Source: DATAGF01 sp963835685
Lineage (GTDB): Bacteria; Actinomycetota; Thermoleophilia; Miltoncostaeales; Miltoncostaeaceae
Reading direction: 5' to 3'
DNA length: 64,000 bases
NCBI GenBank assembly: GCA_963835685.1
Contig: CAWIGI010000002.1
Location: 1 to 64,000 of the forward strand
Part shown: positions 11,602 to 22,362 of the stretch, one piece after another
How the letters are laid out: each line of letters begins with the position of its first letter
Position numbering within the stretch: the stretch's first letter is position 1
Program-made: the position numbers and the translations under genes
Notes under the pieces: generated by a model
Databases searched by the model: none
The model's input: only the letters and a program-made list of their open reading frames with translations
What the model was told of the DNA's origin: nothing

Positions 11602-12594
11602 GCCGGCCGCTCGTCTCCGTGGTGGTCCCCTGCCTCAACGAGGAGGACAACGTCCGCCCGCTCTACGAGCGGCTGCGCGCGACGCTCGTGGCGGCCGAGG
11701 TCGACTACGAGGTCATCTTCAGCCTCGACCCCTGCACCGACGCGACCGAGGACCGCATCCGCGAGATCCGGCTGCTCGACCCGGCGGTCAAGATGCTGCG
11801 CCTGTCGCGCCGCTTCGGCCAGCCGGCGGCGACGCTGGCCGGCATCCGCATGGCCTCGGGCGACGCGGTCGTGGTCATCGACTGCGACCTGCAGGACCCG
11901 CCGGAGCTGATCGGCGAGATGATCGCGCGCTGGTCGCAGGGCTTCGACGTGGTCTACGCGCAGCGGCGCTCGCGCGCCGGCGAGACGCTGCCCAAGCGCA
12001 TCGTCGCCGCGCTCGGCTACCGGGTCATCCGCCGCGTCGCCGAGGTCGAGATCCCGCCCAACACGGGCGACTTCCGCCTCATGAGCCGGCGGGTGGTCGA
12101 CGAGGTGCTGCGCCTCAACGAGACCCACGGCTTCCTGCGCGGGCTCACCGCGCTGGTCGGCTTCCCCCAGGCGAGCGTGCTCTACGACCGCGACCCGCGG
12201 GCGAGCGGCGACGGCAAGTACAACCGCTTCACCGGCTCGGTGCGGATCGGGCTCAACGGGATCATCGGCTTCTCGCGCTACCCGCTCCAGATCATCACCT
12301 GGATCGGCCTGATCACCTTCACCTTCGCGATGGTGCTCGCGCTCGTCTACCTGTGCCTGCGGCTCGCGGGCATCGAGATCGTCTGGGGCAACCCGACCCT
12401 GGTCATCATCATCTCCTTCTTCAGCGGGATCCAGCTCCTGAGCCTCGGGGTGATCGGCGAGTACGTCGGGCGCATCTACGACGAGGTCAAGCGGCGGCCG
12501 CTCTTCGTCGGTCGACGCGCTCGAGGGCTTCGAGCGGCCGATGGCCGAGCTCGAGGAGACGCCGGCGCCGGCGCGCGAGCGCTCCTCGACCTGA
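11598..12594 (+). CDS. GtrB-like bactoprenol glycosyltransferase (GT2)
   Basis: The first 300 residues are uninterrupted: VSVVVPCLNEEDNV, IFSLDPCTD, RRFGQPAATLAGI, VVIDCDLQDPPELI, NTGDFRLMSR and DGKYNRF, then two C-terminal transmembrane helices and GEYVGRIYDEVKRRP. This is the signature of GtrB/ArnC/DPM1-type enzymes that transfer a sugar from a nucleotide donor to undecaprenyl phosphate at the cytoplasmic face. One frame change near 12510 (extra G in GTCGGTCGAC) affects only the short tail; corrected, the protein ends at TGA 12594. Coupled to gtrA by a GTGA overlap. Confidence 0.88.
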
Positions 12595-12616
12595 CGCCGG
12601 CGCGCCGCAGGGCGGC

Positions 12617-13310
12617 GTGCCGCCGGTCGCGATCCTCGCCGGCGGCCTGGGCACGCGCCTCGGCGCGGCGGCCGGCGGGCTGCCGAAGGGGATGGTGCCG
12701 GTCGCCGGCCGGCCGTTCCTCGAGCACGTGATGGAGCGGCTCGCGCGCGGCGGCGCGCCGCGGGTCGTGATCTGCCGCGGCCACCTCGGCGAGGCGATCG
12801 AGGCCGGCCTCGGCGACGGCGGCCGCTTCGGGCTGTCGATCGCCTACTCGGACGAGGGCTCGCGGCCGATCGGCACGGCCGGCGCGCTGCGGCGGGCGCT
12901 GCCGCTGCTGGGCGAGCGCTTCCTCGTCATGTACGGCGACACCTACCTGCGCGTCAACTACGCCGCCGTCGCCGCCCGGCACGAGCGCTCGCGGGCTCGC
13001 CGGCCTGATGACGGTGCTGCGCAACCGCGGCCGCTGGGGACCGAGCAACGCCGTCTACGCGCGGGGCCGGGTGCTGGCCTACGACAAGCGCTCGCCGCCG
13101 CCGGGCGCCGAGTGGATCGACTACGGCCTGCTCGGCGCTGACGCCCGCGCGCGCTCGAGGGAGACGAGCCCGACCTGGCCGACGTCCTCCACCGCCTCGC
13201 CGAGCGCGGGCCGGCTCGCGGGGATGCCGGTGCGCGCGCGCTTCTACGAGATCGGCACCCCCGAGGCGCTCGCGGAGACGAGCCGGTTCCTCAGCCGGCG
13301 ACACCCGTGA
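12617..13310 (+). CDS. Sugar nucleotidyltransferase (HddC/RmlA-like), frameshifted
   Basis: The N-terminus has the nucleotide-binding signature ILAGGLGTRL followed by GLPKGMVPVAGRPFLEH, then IGTAGALRRALPL and FLVMYGDTYL, typical of NTP-transferase enzymes that make NDP-sugars from sugar-1-phosphates. The C-terminus FYEIGTPEAL also fits the heptose-1-phosphate guanylyltransferase type. Frame changes lie near 12990, 13140 and 13155. Together with the HddA-like kinase at the start of the window it could activate a heptose as its GDP derivative; the kinase pairing is an inference. GTG 12617 is the likely start. Confidence 0.78.
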
Positions 13311-13313
13311 CGC

Positions 13314-15594
13314 TCAGGTCCTCGCACCCGCAGGATCACCGGCCGCCGGTCGCCCGGGCCGCCGCGCCGGCGCCGCGGGTCGCGCCGTCAGCGTCACGGG
13401 CGTCGTCGCCGCGCGGGGGCAGGAGCGAGGTCGATCGCCAGCGTCGCGACGGCGCGTCCGGCTGGCAGCCGCCGCTCGACGGCCGCGCTGCTCGGCGGCG
13501 AGCGTCACGGTCCGCGGCCTGCCGTAGGCTGGTGACCGTCATCCGCAGCCGCGCGCGCCGCGGCCGTGCGCGTCGCGGTTCGACACGACCACCTCCGCGG
13601 GCCCGCGCGTCTGGGCGAAGACGCCGAGCCGTCCGTGCTCGATGGGCGGGTACCAGCCGGGCCCGTAGGTCGTGACGTCGAGGCGCGGGCGCCGTCGCAC
13701 AGCGAGTAGGCGGCGTTCGCCCACATCGGCGTCGGTCGGTGGTCACCGGCTGGGGCCGCGACTGTGAGCACGTGGGTCCACGGCCGGCTCGGGCGCCACT
13801 CGGGCTGCCCCGCCGCCGGTGAGGTAGGAGGCCGTCGTGCCGAGCCCCACCGCCGTCAGGTCGGGGCCGCGATCGCCGAAGTAGGTCGCCATCATCCGGT
13901 ACTGGAACGACCGGTCGTCCGTCGCCGGCGCCCTCCACCAGCACGGTCGAGCCCGGCGGCAGGGCGGCGAGCGCGCGCGCCCATCTCGACGTCGGCGTCC
14001 CGGAACCCGGGTCGCTCCGGGGTCGACGGACGCCTGCGAGGTTCTGGCTGGTGACGGCGATCCAGATCGCGGCGACGCACGCCCAGCGCGATCAGGCGCA
14101 GGGCCCGGCCGCGCGCGGCGCGGCCGGGCAGCAGCCCGATCACGACGAGCCCCGCGAGGACCGCGCCGCCCGACAGCAGCCCCTTGTAGACCTGGTACGG
14201 GCAGCTCGTCGGCGATCCGGTAGCGGACCAGGATCGCGGCCGTCGTCACGAGGACCCCGGCGGCGATCGCCAGCGAGCGTCGCCCGGCGGGCGTCGAGCC
14301 GGCCCCGGGGAACCAGCGCGATGACGCACGCGACGGCGACCACGACGAGCGGCCGTCAGCCCCAGCCAGCCGATGCTCGACCGCGAGAAGAGGTGGAACG
14401 AAGGGCGTCGTAGCCGAGGAAGAGGGCGGCGTAGGCCTCGTCCGAGTAGAAGCCGCCGCGCCACCTGGACGGGCGTGTCGTCGAGGTAAGAGGAGGTTCT
14501 GGACCCCCCGCACCACCTGGATCGGCGAGACGACGAGCACGGCGGCGGCGAAGCCGGCGATGACGGCGGCGGCGCGCCCGGCCCGCGCGCGCGAGGCCCG
14601 GCCCGCCCAGCCGCCCGAGCGGCGGCCGCGAGCGACCGGCGCCGGACGGGACCAGCAGCAGGGCGATCGCCACGATCGGCAGCACGAGCCACGGCGCCAT
14701 CGCCGGGTAGACGCCGAGCACGCTGCCGCCGGCGAGCGCGGCGACGACCAGCCGCCTCCAGCCGGGCGCCGCCGCCAGCAGGGCGAATGCCGCCAGCGCG
14801 AAGGGCCAGAGGCAGATGCTCACGAACTGGGTCGTGTAGTTCTCGGCGAAGGGGAGCACCAGCACCGGGCTCGCGACGGCCACCGCCACGAGCGCCGTGA
14901 CGGCCGTCGGCAGGCGGGGGCGGAGCGCGCTCGCGAGCGCCGCCCAGCCGCCGACCGCCGCCGCCAGGCCCACGGCCGCCGCCGGGTTCACCACCTCGAA
15001 GCCCTGGCGGCCGAGGAGGGTGGCGAGCGTCGCGGCGACGTGCTCGAAGCCGAAGCCGAAGTCGAAGTGCATCGGTGTTCCACGGCACGAAGGTCAGCGG
15101 CTCGGCCAGGCTCGGCGCGACGTCGCGCGGGAAGGGGTGGTCCTTGAGCCAGTCCACCAGGATCGCGTAGCCCCAGCCGTCGTTGTTGCGTCACCGCGAG
15201 GGTCGTCGCGAAGCCCTGCGTCGATCGTCGGGATCAGGATCAGCGACGCCGGCGACCGCGCCCCGCGGCCAGCACCGCGGCCTCGGGCCAGGTGGGGCGC
15301 AGCGCGCCGCGCGAGCGCTGGCGAGGCGGCCGCCGGGCGCGGCCCGCCGGAGCCGGAGCGCGACCGCGACCGCGAGCGCGGCGACGACGATGGCCAGGGC
15401 GACGGGCGCCGGCCCGGTAGCCCGGCATGAGCGCGCCGAGCGGGTAGAGCAGCGTGACCAGGACGCAGAGCCCGAGCGGGACGGTCGCGAAGCCCACCCA
15501 GCGGCCGCGGTGGTCGAGCAGCCCGGCGAGCGCGACGCCGGCGAGCAGGCAGAGGCACCAGCCCGAGCCCGTAGATGCTCAGGACGGCGGCCAT
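13314..15594 (-). CDS. Large multi-pass membrane protein of unknown function, frameshifted
   Basis: The ATG at 15594 overlaps the stop of the upstream glycosyltransferase (ATGA). The N-terminus MAAVLSIYGLG leads into successive hydrophobic helices, a loop with NDGWGYA, then HFDFGFGFEHV, about ten more hydrophobic segments and a soluble C-terminal part (TYFGDRGPDLTAVG, PMWANAAYSLCDG, GPGWYPPI). The general plan resembles polytopic glycan-assembly proteins (polymerase or GT-C type), but I do not recognise the family. Frame changes are numerous; the C-terminal end near 13314-13396 is uncertain. It is the last gene of a long minus-strand operon starting at Wzm. Confidence 0.5.
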
Positions 15595-16818
15595 CAGGCG
15601 TCGCCGCCCTCCGCGGCGAGACCCGGCCGGCGGCGAGCGCGAGCGCGTCCAGCCAGACGGCGCGCACGCGGTCCCAGCTGCACGACTCCGCCACGAACCG
15701 GCCGCCCCTGGCGGCCGATCGCGTCGCGCCAGCGGCCGGGCGCTCGCCAGCAGGTCGAGCATCGCGGCGTACTCGTCGGCGTCGCGGTACCAGAGGCCGC
15801 CGCCCGACGCGGCGCGACTGGCCCACCAGCACCGGCGAGGCGGCGTTCGCCAGCGTCGGGCCGGCCGTGGCTCCACGCCTCCAGCTGCACGAGCGACAGG
15901 CTCTCGTACGGCGACGGCACGCACGACGACCGCCGCTCCGGCCAGCGCGTCGTGCTTGACGGCGTCCTCGACGTAGCCCAGCCGGTGCAGCCACGGGTGG
16001 GCCGGCAGGGGCGCGTCGCCGCCGCCGACGAGCACCAGGTCGAGGCCGTCCGGCACGGCCCGCCGGTAGCGGGCGTGGTGCTCGACGAGCTCGCCCACGC
16101 CCTTCGAGAGGTCGATCCGCCCGACGCAGAGCGCGTAGGGCGCGCGTCGACCCCGAGGCGCCGCCATCCGGCGCCGGGTCGGACGGCGGGCGGCGGGGTC
16201 GAGGCCCCAGCCGGCGACGCGGGCGCGGTCGTCGCCCACGCCGAAGCGCTCGCGCGCCAGCTCGCGCTCCTCCTCGGTGGAGAAGATCAGGGCGCGAGCG
16301 GCGTCGAAGACGCCGCGGAAGATCGCCAGCCGGGCCGGCGGCTCGTCGTGCAGCGTCGGCACGAGCAGCGCGCGGTCGCGCCACGATGCCGATCGCGTCG
16401 GCCGTCGTGCGGTAGAGGTAGGTGACGAAGGCCACGGCGTCGTAGCGGCCGCCCTCGTCGCGCAGGTGGGCCGACCAGGCCGGGCGCGTCCGGGCCCTGG
16501 GCGTCCATCCAGCGCCGCGCGAGCGCCGCGTCGTCCGGGCGCCGCGTAGGCGCGGGCGCTAGAGCGGCGTCGAAGGCGGCGCCGTCGCGCTCGCGCGCCA
16601 CCGGGAAGCGCACCACCCGCACCCCCTCGACGTCCTGCTCGCCGGCCGGGTAGTGGTTGGCCCAGGTGCGGTAGTCGAGGGCGCAGGTCGTCAGGACGGT
16701 CAGGTCGAGGTCGCCCGCCAGCAGCCGGGCGACCCGGCGCGCGAGCTGCTCGGCGCCGCCGTTCACCTCGGGCCCGTAGCGCTGCACCACCAGCGCCACC
16801 CGCGACGGCGCGCGCCAT
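15594..16818 (-). CDS. GT4-family glycosyltransferase, frameshifted
   Basis: The N-terminal Rossmann domain reads ALVVQRYGPEVNGGAEQLAR, with LLVPTLHDEPPARL at its end; the C-terminal donor-binding domain has YALCVGRIDLSKG, LDLVLVGGG, VVVPSPYESLSL and the retaining-GT glutamates in this ExxxxxE-like stretch. GT4 enzymes transfer a sugar from a nucleotide donor with retention. It resembles the enzymes at 17878-19049 and 37769-38942 (same VVxRYG and GGAE start), so these are paralogues. Frame changes are many; start ATG 16818 overlaps the previous stop. Confidence 0.78.
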
Positions 16819-17878
16819 CAGGCCCCCAGCAGCGGCGACAGCGCGGTCCGCAGGCCGGGGACGATCGCCTCCGGGCGCAGCTCGGCGTGGCGCCGCGCCG
16901 CGGCGGCGGCGAGCGCCGGCGCGGGTCGCCTCGCGACGAGACCACCTCGTGCAGGGCCTCGGCCGCCAGCGGCAGCAGGTCGGGCTCGTCGACCAGCAGG
17001 CCCGCGCCGCCGAGCGTCTCCGGGACGGCGGCCGCGCGGCGGGCGACCACCGGCACCCCGCGCGCGAGCGCCTCGACCAGCGGGCGCGCAGAAGCCCTCG
17101 TGCTCGGACATGCAGAGGTAGGCGTCGGCCCGCGCGTAGACGCCGGTCGCGCTCGGCGTCGCGAGACCCGGCCGGCGAAGCGCACCCCGCCGACGCCGAT
17201 CCGCGCCGACCAGGTCCTCGAGCGCCCGCCGGTAGCCCTCGAAGCCGCCGTCGCTGCCGACCAGCGTGAGGGTCGCGTCGGGCGCGCGGTGGCGCGCGGT
17301 AGAGGGCGAAGGCCCGCACGACGTCGTCGATGCGCTTGTTGGGCACGATCCGCCCCACCGAGACGACCGAGGGCGGCGAGCCGGCCGGGCGCGCCGGGGC
17401 GCGGCGCGCGCGGGACGTCGAGGATCAGCGGCACCACGCGGGCCTCGCCCACGCCCGGCCTCGCGCAGCTCGAGCGCGTTGAAGCGGGAGTCGGCGACCA
17501 GCGCCGCCGCCCGGCCGCGCAGGCGCGGCAGCTCGGCGCGGGCGCGGTCGCAGGCGTCGGCGAGGCCGGGGTTGTAGGCGCGGATCAGCGACCCCGGCGT
17601 CACGTTGTGGTAGCAGACGCCGAGGGGCGCGCCCGACGCGAGGGCGGCCTCGACGGCCCGGCTCCACACCGAGTAGTGCAGCACCAGGGCGTCGGCGCCC
17701 TCGAGGTCGCCGGCCGCGCGCGCCCAGCCGCCGCACCGTCCCCTCGAGCTCGGGGTGGACGTGCTCGGCGACGATCTGGCCGTCGGCGCCCCAGCCGCGC
17801 AGGATCGCGCCAGGCCAGGGCCTGGCCGGTGACGGCGTCGCCGGGCGCGGCGGCCGCGATGAGCTGGTGCACCCGCAT
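16818..17878 (-). CDS. GT4-family glycosyltransferase, frameshifted
   Basis: The N-terminus MRVHQLIAAAAPGDAVTGQAL is followed by ADALVLHYSVWS, CYHNVTPGSLI and ADSRFNALELREAG; the donor domain has VVSVGRIVPNKRIDD, LTLVGSDGGFEGY, AYLCMSEHEGFCAPLVEAL. The SEHEGF segment is the classical GT4 glutamate motif. It probably adds one sugar to the chain exported by Wzm/Wzt. The ATG at 17878 and stop at 16818 overlap neighbours by a few bases, so the four minus-strand genes form one coupled unit. Frame changes lie near 16920, 17095, 17160, 17205, 17290, 17410, 17460, 17715 and 17815. Confidence 0.8.
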
Positions 17879-19049
17879 CAGGCGGCGAGCCGCTCGGCGA
17901 CGGCCGCCAGGCGCTCCTGCACCGCGGGCCAGCCGTACTCCTCGAGGGCGTAGGCGCGCCCCGCGGGCGCCCATGCGCTCGCGCTCGCCGGGGTCGTCCA
18001 GCAGCCGCGCCACCGCGGCGCGGAACTCGTCGTAGGACGGCGAACGTCATGCCGCCGCCCGAGCGCGCGACGTGGTCGCTCATCACCTCGGAGCCGGCGG
18101 CCACGATCGCCGGCGTGCCCTCCAGCCAGGCCTCCATCAGCACGATCGACAGGCTCTCCATCTCGGAGGGGTTCACGAGCGCGACCGCGCCGGCGTAGAC
18201 GGCGCGCTTCTCCTCCTCGGAGACGTAGCCGAGCTCGACCACGCGGCCGCGCGCCGCCGGCGGCGGCCGGTAGCCGCCGCGGCCCATCAGCACGAGCGCG
18301 GGCGCGTCCGGGCGCTCGGCCGCGAGGCGCACCACGTGCTCGACCGCGACCTGCACGCGCTTGCCCTCCTCCAGGCGCCCGGCGTAGACGAGGTAGGGGC
18401 CGAGGTCCCGCAGCGGCCGCGGGCGGCGGCCGCGGCGGGCCCGTCGGGCGGGTCGAAGCCCATCCCCACCACGCCGCCGTCGCGCACCGGGGCGATGCGC
18501 CGGGCCAGCCGCTCCTCGGCGGGGGCGTTGAAGAGGCCCCCGCGCACGGCGCCCAGCACGCGCGCGCACGGTCGCGCAGGCGCGCGTAGGGCTCGTCGTG
18601 CAGGCAGGGCAGCAGGGCGCTGCGCTCGGGCGCCGCCTGGGCGCCCCAGAGCGTGGTGCCGAACAGGTAGGGCGACAGCACGCGCAGGTCGTGGCCGTCG
18701 TCGTCCTCGAGGAACTCCTGCATGCCCGGGCGACCAGACGCTGTTCGCGAGCCACTCGAGCTCGTCGGCGTAGCCGGCCCGCCCGGAGAGGATCGCGGCG
18801 TGCAGGGCGTCGTAGCGGCGCGCCGTCGCGCGGGCCCACCGGGAAGCGGTGCACCGTCGACGCCGTCCTCGACGCGTCGTGCCCGCGGGCAGCTCGTCGG
18901 CCCAGGTCACGTGGTCGCGCGCGCAGGTCGTGGCGACCTCGGCGCTCCAGCCCATCGCCGCGCAGCGCGTCGCCAGCGCCCGCACCAGCGTCTCGGCGCC
19001 GCCCCGCGATCCCGCGCCCGTAGCGCGGCACCACCCACAGGATCCGCAT
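17878..19049 (-). CDS. GT4-family glycosyltransferase, frameshifted
   Basis: The N-terminus MRILWVVPRYGRGIAGGAET is typical of GT4 enzymes; further on are LLPCLHDEPYARL, LVYAGRLEEGKRV, VELGYVSEEEK and the donor motif NPSEMESLSIVLMEAW. The C-terminus ends in RLAAVAERLAA. It is related to the GT4 enzymes at 15594 and 37769 by the shared HDEP and ESLS stretches. Frame changes lie near 17965, 18045, 18420, 18565, 18730, 18840, 18885 and 19010. The acceptor sugar is unknown. It directly follows the coiled-coil methyltransferase gene. Confidence 0.8.
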
Positions 19050-19054
19050 GCCGG

Positions 19055-20268
19055 CTAGCGGCGCGCCAGGACGGCGTAGTCCTGCCAGCCGTAGATGACG
19101 CCGTTGAGCTGCTCGGCCAGCCGGTCAACGTGCCGCGCCAGCGGCTCGTCGCCGGGCGCCGGCAGCGGCAGGCGCTCGGGGTCGGGGACCGGCGACAGGC
19201 GCAGGATCTCGACCTCCGAGAAGCCGGCGCTCTCGCAGAGGAAGGCCAGCGTCTCGGGGTGCACCGGCCGCAGGTGGGTGGGGTCGCGGTGGAAGTTGAT
19301 CGAGCCGGCGACCAGCGACTCGGGGTTGGGGGTCTCGACGATCAGGAGCCCGCCCTCCGGCAGCGCCGTCGGCCGCCGCGCCCACCAGCCGCGCGACGAC
19401 GGCCGGGCGGCAGGTGCTCCACGAGGTGGCTGGCGACGATGGCGTCGACCTCGCCCGGCGCCGAGCGCCCTCGACGTGGGCGACGGCGTCCTCGCGGCGC
19501 ACCTCCAGGCCCTTCTCGGCCACCAGGTCGACGAAGTCCGGCTCGGTGTCGACGCCGTAGGCCGGCACGCCCGGCGTCGCGCATCAGCTCCAGCAGCTCG
19601 CCGCGCCCGCAGCCCGAGGTCGACGGCCCGCCGGCGGCCCTCGAGGTGGCTGGCGGTAGACCTCCTGGCGCTCGCGCACGGTCTCCTCGGCGCCGCGGAA
19701 GCGGGCCTCGAAGGCCAGGTAGTCGACGCCCTGGTCGCTCGGCGCGCGCCGGCGCGGCGGCGCGGGACGCCCGCCGGCGCGGCCGCGGCCGGCGCGGCCG
19801 GCGCGGCGGCGCTCCAGCCGGGCCAGGCGCGGCCCGAGCTGCAGGCGCTGCAGCTGGCGCCTCGAGGCCCTCGATCGCGGCCGAGCGAGGCCGACCAGGT
19901 CGGCGGCCACGCGCTCGCGGCGTCCGCCGCCTCGGCCGGCGGCGCGTCTCCGCCCACGCGCGCGCGTCCCGCGCCGCGGCCTCGGCGGCGGCGATGCCGG
20001 CGTCGGCCTGGCGGGCGAGGTCGTCGAAGACGTGGACCAGCAGCCGCAGCAGGACCTTCTTGACGGCCGTCAGCGGCTTGCCGACCACCGGCTTGGTCGA
20101 GTAGGCGAGCTCGGGCCGGAAGCGCACGCGCGCCTCGGGCGGCGGCGGCGCGCAGCGCCTGGCCCGCTGAGGTCGTCGGCGTAGAGGCCCTCGCGCCTTG
20201 GCGCGGGCGACCCGCTCGCGCAGGTCGTCGACCAGCGCCTCGACGTCGATGACGGGCGGCTCAGCCAT
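19055..20268 (-). CDS. Class I methyltransferase with N-terminal coiled-coil (chain-capping type), frameshifted
   Basis: The N-terminal third (MAEPPVIDVEALVDDL onwards) is charged and Ala/Arg-rich with heptad-like spacing and probably forms a helical or coiled-coil stalk. The methyltransferase domain follows: FEARFRGAEETV, AVDLGCGRGELLELM, AYGVDTEPDFV, ASHLVEHLPP, and the C-terminal FHRDPTHLRPVHPETL. This last element is characteristic of the methyltransferase module of WbdD-like chain terminators. Located immediately after Wzm and Wzt, it may methylate the non-reducing end of the exported glycan; no kinase domain is seen. The ATG at 20268 overlaps the Wzt stop by 8 bp. Frame changes are frequent. 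Confidence 0.72.
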
Positions 20269-21510
20269 CGACCGTGATCCTCGTCCGGGCGCCGCTCGGC
20301 TCCTCGGACGACCGACCAGCGGCCGTCGAACCGCACGAGGCCGACGCCGCCGGTGCGCGCGAAGACCGACAGCTCGAAGCGGCGGTCGATCCAGTGGTAG
20401 ACCTCGCTCTCGTCGGCCGAGGTGACCGCCACGGTCAGCAGGAAGCGCCCCTCGTGCAGCGGCAGCCGGTCGATGGCGAAGGCGGCCGTGCCGCGGCCCT
20501 CCACCGACTCGACCGGCGTAGGTGTCGCGGCGGGTGTTGGTCCCGTAGCAGAGGGTCCCGTCGATCGCGCGGATCTCGACGCCGAAGTTGGGCGTCGCGA
20601 CCCGCTCGCGGGCCAGGAAGTCGATCTCGATCGACGAGCGGCCCGCCGCTCTCGAAGCGGTCGGTCGCGCCGTCCGGGCCGAGCGGTGCGCACGGCCGTG
20701 ATCGCGACCGTGCGCGTGCCCCACTCGTCGGAGGCCTCGGCAGGGCGCGGGTCGCCTCGGCCGCCGGGCGTCCTCTCCCGCACCAGCGCCCGCCGGTAGG
20801 TGGCCAGGACGTCGCCGGGGCGGCCCTCGGCGACCAGCTCGCCGTGCTCCAGCAGGATGGCGCGGTCGCAGACCCGCTCGACGGCCTCGGCGTCGTGCGA
20901 GACGAACACGACCGTCCCGCCGCCGCGGCGGTACTCGAAGATGCGCCCGAAGCACTTGCGCTGGAAGGCCTCGTCGCCCACCGCGAGCACCTCGTCCAGC
21001 AGCAGCACGTCGGAGTTGACGTGCGACGCCACCGCGAAGCCGAGGCGCATGTACATGCCGGACGAGTAGGTGCGCACCGGCTTGTCGATGAAGTCCTCGA
21101 GCTCCGAGAAGGCGACGATCTCCTCCATGCGCGCGTCGACCTCGCGCCGCGACAGGCCCTGGATGGCGGCGTTCATGTAGACGTTCTCGCGCCCGGTGAA
21201 GTCGGGGTGGAAGCCGGCGCCGAGCTCGAGCATCGACGCCACCCGGCCGCCGACCTCGACGCGTCCCCTCGTGCGGCGGGATGATGCCGGCGAGCAGCTT
21301 CAGCAGGGTGCTCTTGCCCGAGCCGTTCTCGCCGACGATGCCGAGCGCCTCGCCGGGCGCGACGTCGAGGTCCACGTCGCGCAGCGCCCACAGCTCGGTG
21401 TAGCGCCCCCGCCGGCGGCGCAGCAGCGCCTCCTTCAGGGTCGCGTTGCGCTCGTGGAAGATGCGGAAGCGGCGCGACACCCCCCGAGCCCGGACCTCGC
21501 CGGGCCGCAC
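20261..21510 (-). CDS. wzt: Polysaccharide ABC transporter ATP-binding protein with C-terminal glycan-binding domain
   Basis: Walker A GENGSGKST, ABC signature YSSGMYMRLGFAVA, Walker B VLLLDEVLAVGDEAF and the H-loop VFVSHD are all present. The first residues (ARGVSRRFRIFHERNATLKE) match O-antigen/teichoic exporters. About 150 C-terminal residues (EIDFLARERV, NFGVEIRAIDGTLCYGTNT, AFAIDRLPLHEGRFLLTV) form a Wzt-C-type beta-sandwich, known to recognise the chain's terminal modification. GTG 21510 is the likely start, 9 bp after Wzm. Frame changes lie near 20150-20295, 20520, 20645, 20690 and 21265. It powers export of the glycan through Wzm. Confidence 0.88.
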
Positions 21511-21518
21511 GGAGCCGC

Positions 21519-22313
21519 TCAGAGCTCCACCGCCATCTCGGGCTCCAGGCGCCGGAACGTCAGCACGCCGACGACGGCGAAGACGACCGTGGCGACGCCG
21601 ACGTAGACCAGCCCGCCGGCCGAGGGCCAGTCGCCGAAGAAGCGCGACGTCGTGGACGGCCTCGACCAGCGGCGTCAGCGGGTTCCCGTAGCGCAGCACC
21701 TCGATCGCCCAGCCGCTCTCGGACACGTGGCCGGGAGCTGGTCGAGCGAGTAGAAGATCGGCGTCAGGAAGATCCAGGGCAGCAGCAGCGCCTCGAGGAT
21801 GTGCTGCACGTCGCGGAAGTAGACGTTCAGCGCCGCCAGCGCCAGCGACAGGCCCGCCGTCATCACGAACAGGCAGGCCACGCAGGACCGGCAGCAGCCA
21901 CCATCGTGCGTGCGGGCCTCGGGCTGCAGGGCGAGGTTCACCGGGATCAGCACGGCCAGCATCACCGCGAAGGTCACCAGGTGGCTCATGGTGGTGGCGA
22001 GCGGGACGATCGAGCGCTCGAACGCCACCTTCTTCACCAGGTTGGCGTTGGCGACCAGGCTCGCCGCCCCCGCCTCGAGGCCGGCGGCGAAGAACACCCA
22101 CACCGTCAGGCCGGTCAGCAGGAAGGCCGGGTAGTGGTCGAAGGGCACCGCGGTGAAGATCACCGAGAACACCAGCGTGTAGGCGCCCAGCATCACGAGC
22201 GGGGTGACCAGCGACCAGACGATCCCGAGCGCCGACCCCTTGTAGCGGGCCCGCACCTCGCGCCGCAGCATGCTCGTGAACAGCTCGCGCTGCTGGATCA
22301 CCCCCGCGATCAC
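21519..22313 (-). CDS. wzm: Polysaccharide ABC transporter permease
   Basis: About 264 residues with six hydrophobic helices. The N-terminus QQRELFTSMLRREVRARYKG and the segments SALGIVWSLVTPL, VWVFFAAGLEAG, LVKKVAFERSIVPL and FRDVQHILEALL are standard for ABC-2 type O-antigen or teichoic acid permeases. It forms the membrane channel with the Wzt ATPase. Start is GTG 22313; frame changes lie near 21650, 21735, 21885 and 21910. It is the first gene of the minus-strand export operon and is divergent to the RmlC-like gene, with about 50 bp between them for both promoters. Confidence 0.88.
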
Positions 22314-22362
22314 CGGCTGAATCTAGCCGATGCCGGCGGATCCCCCGTGTACCGTGGGGCCG

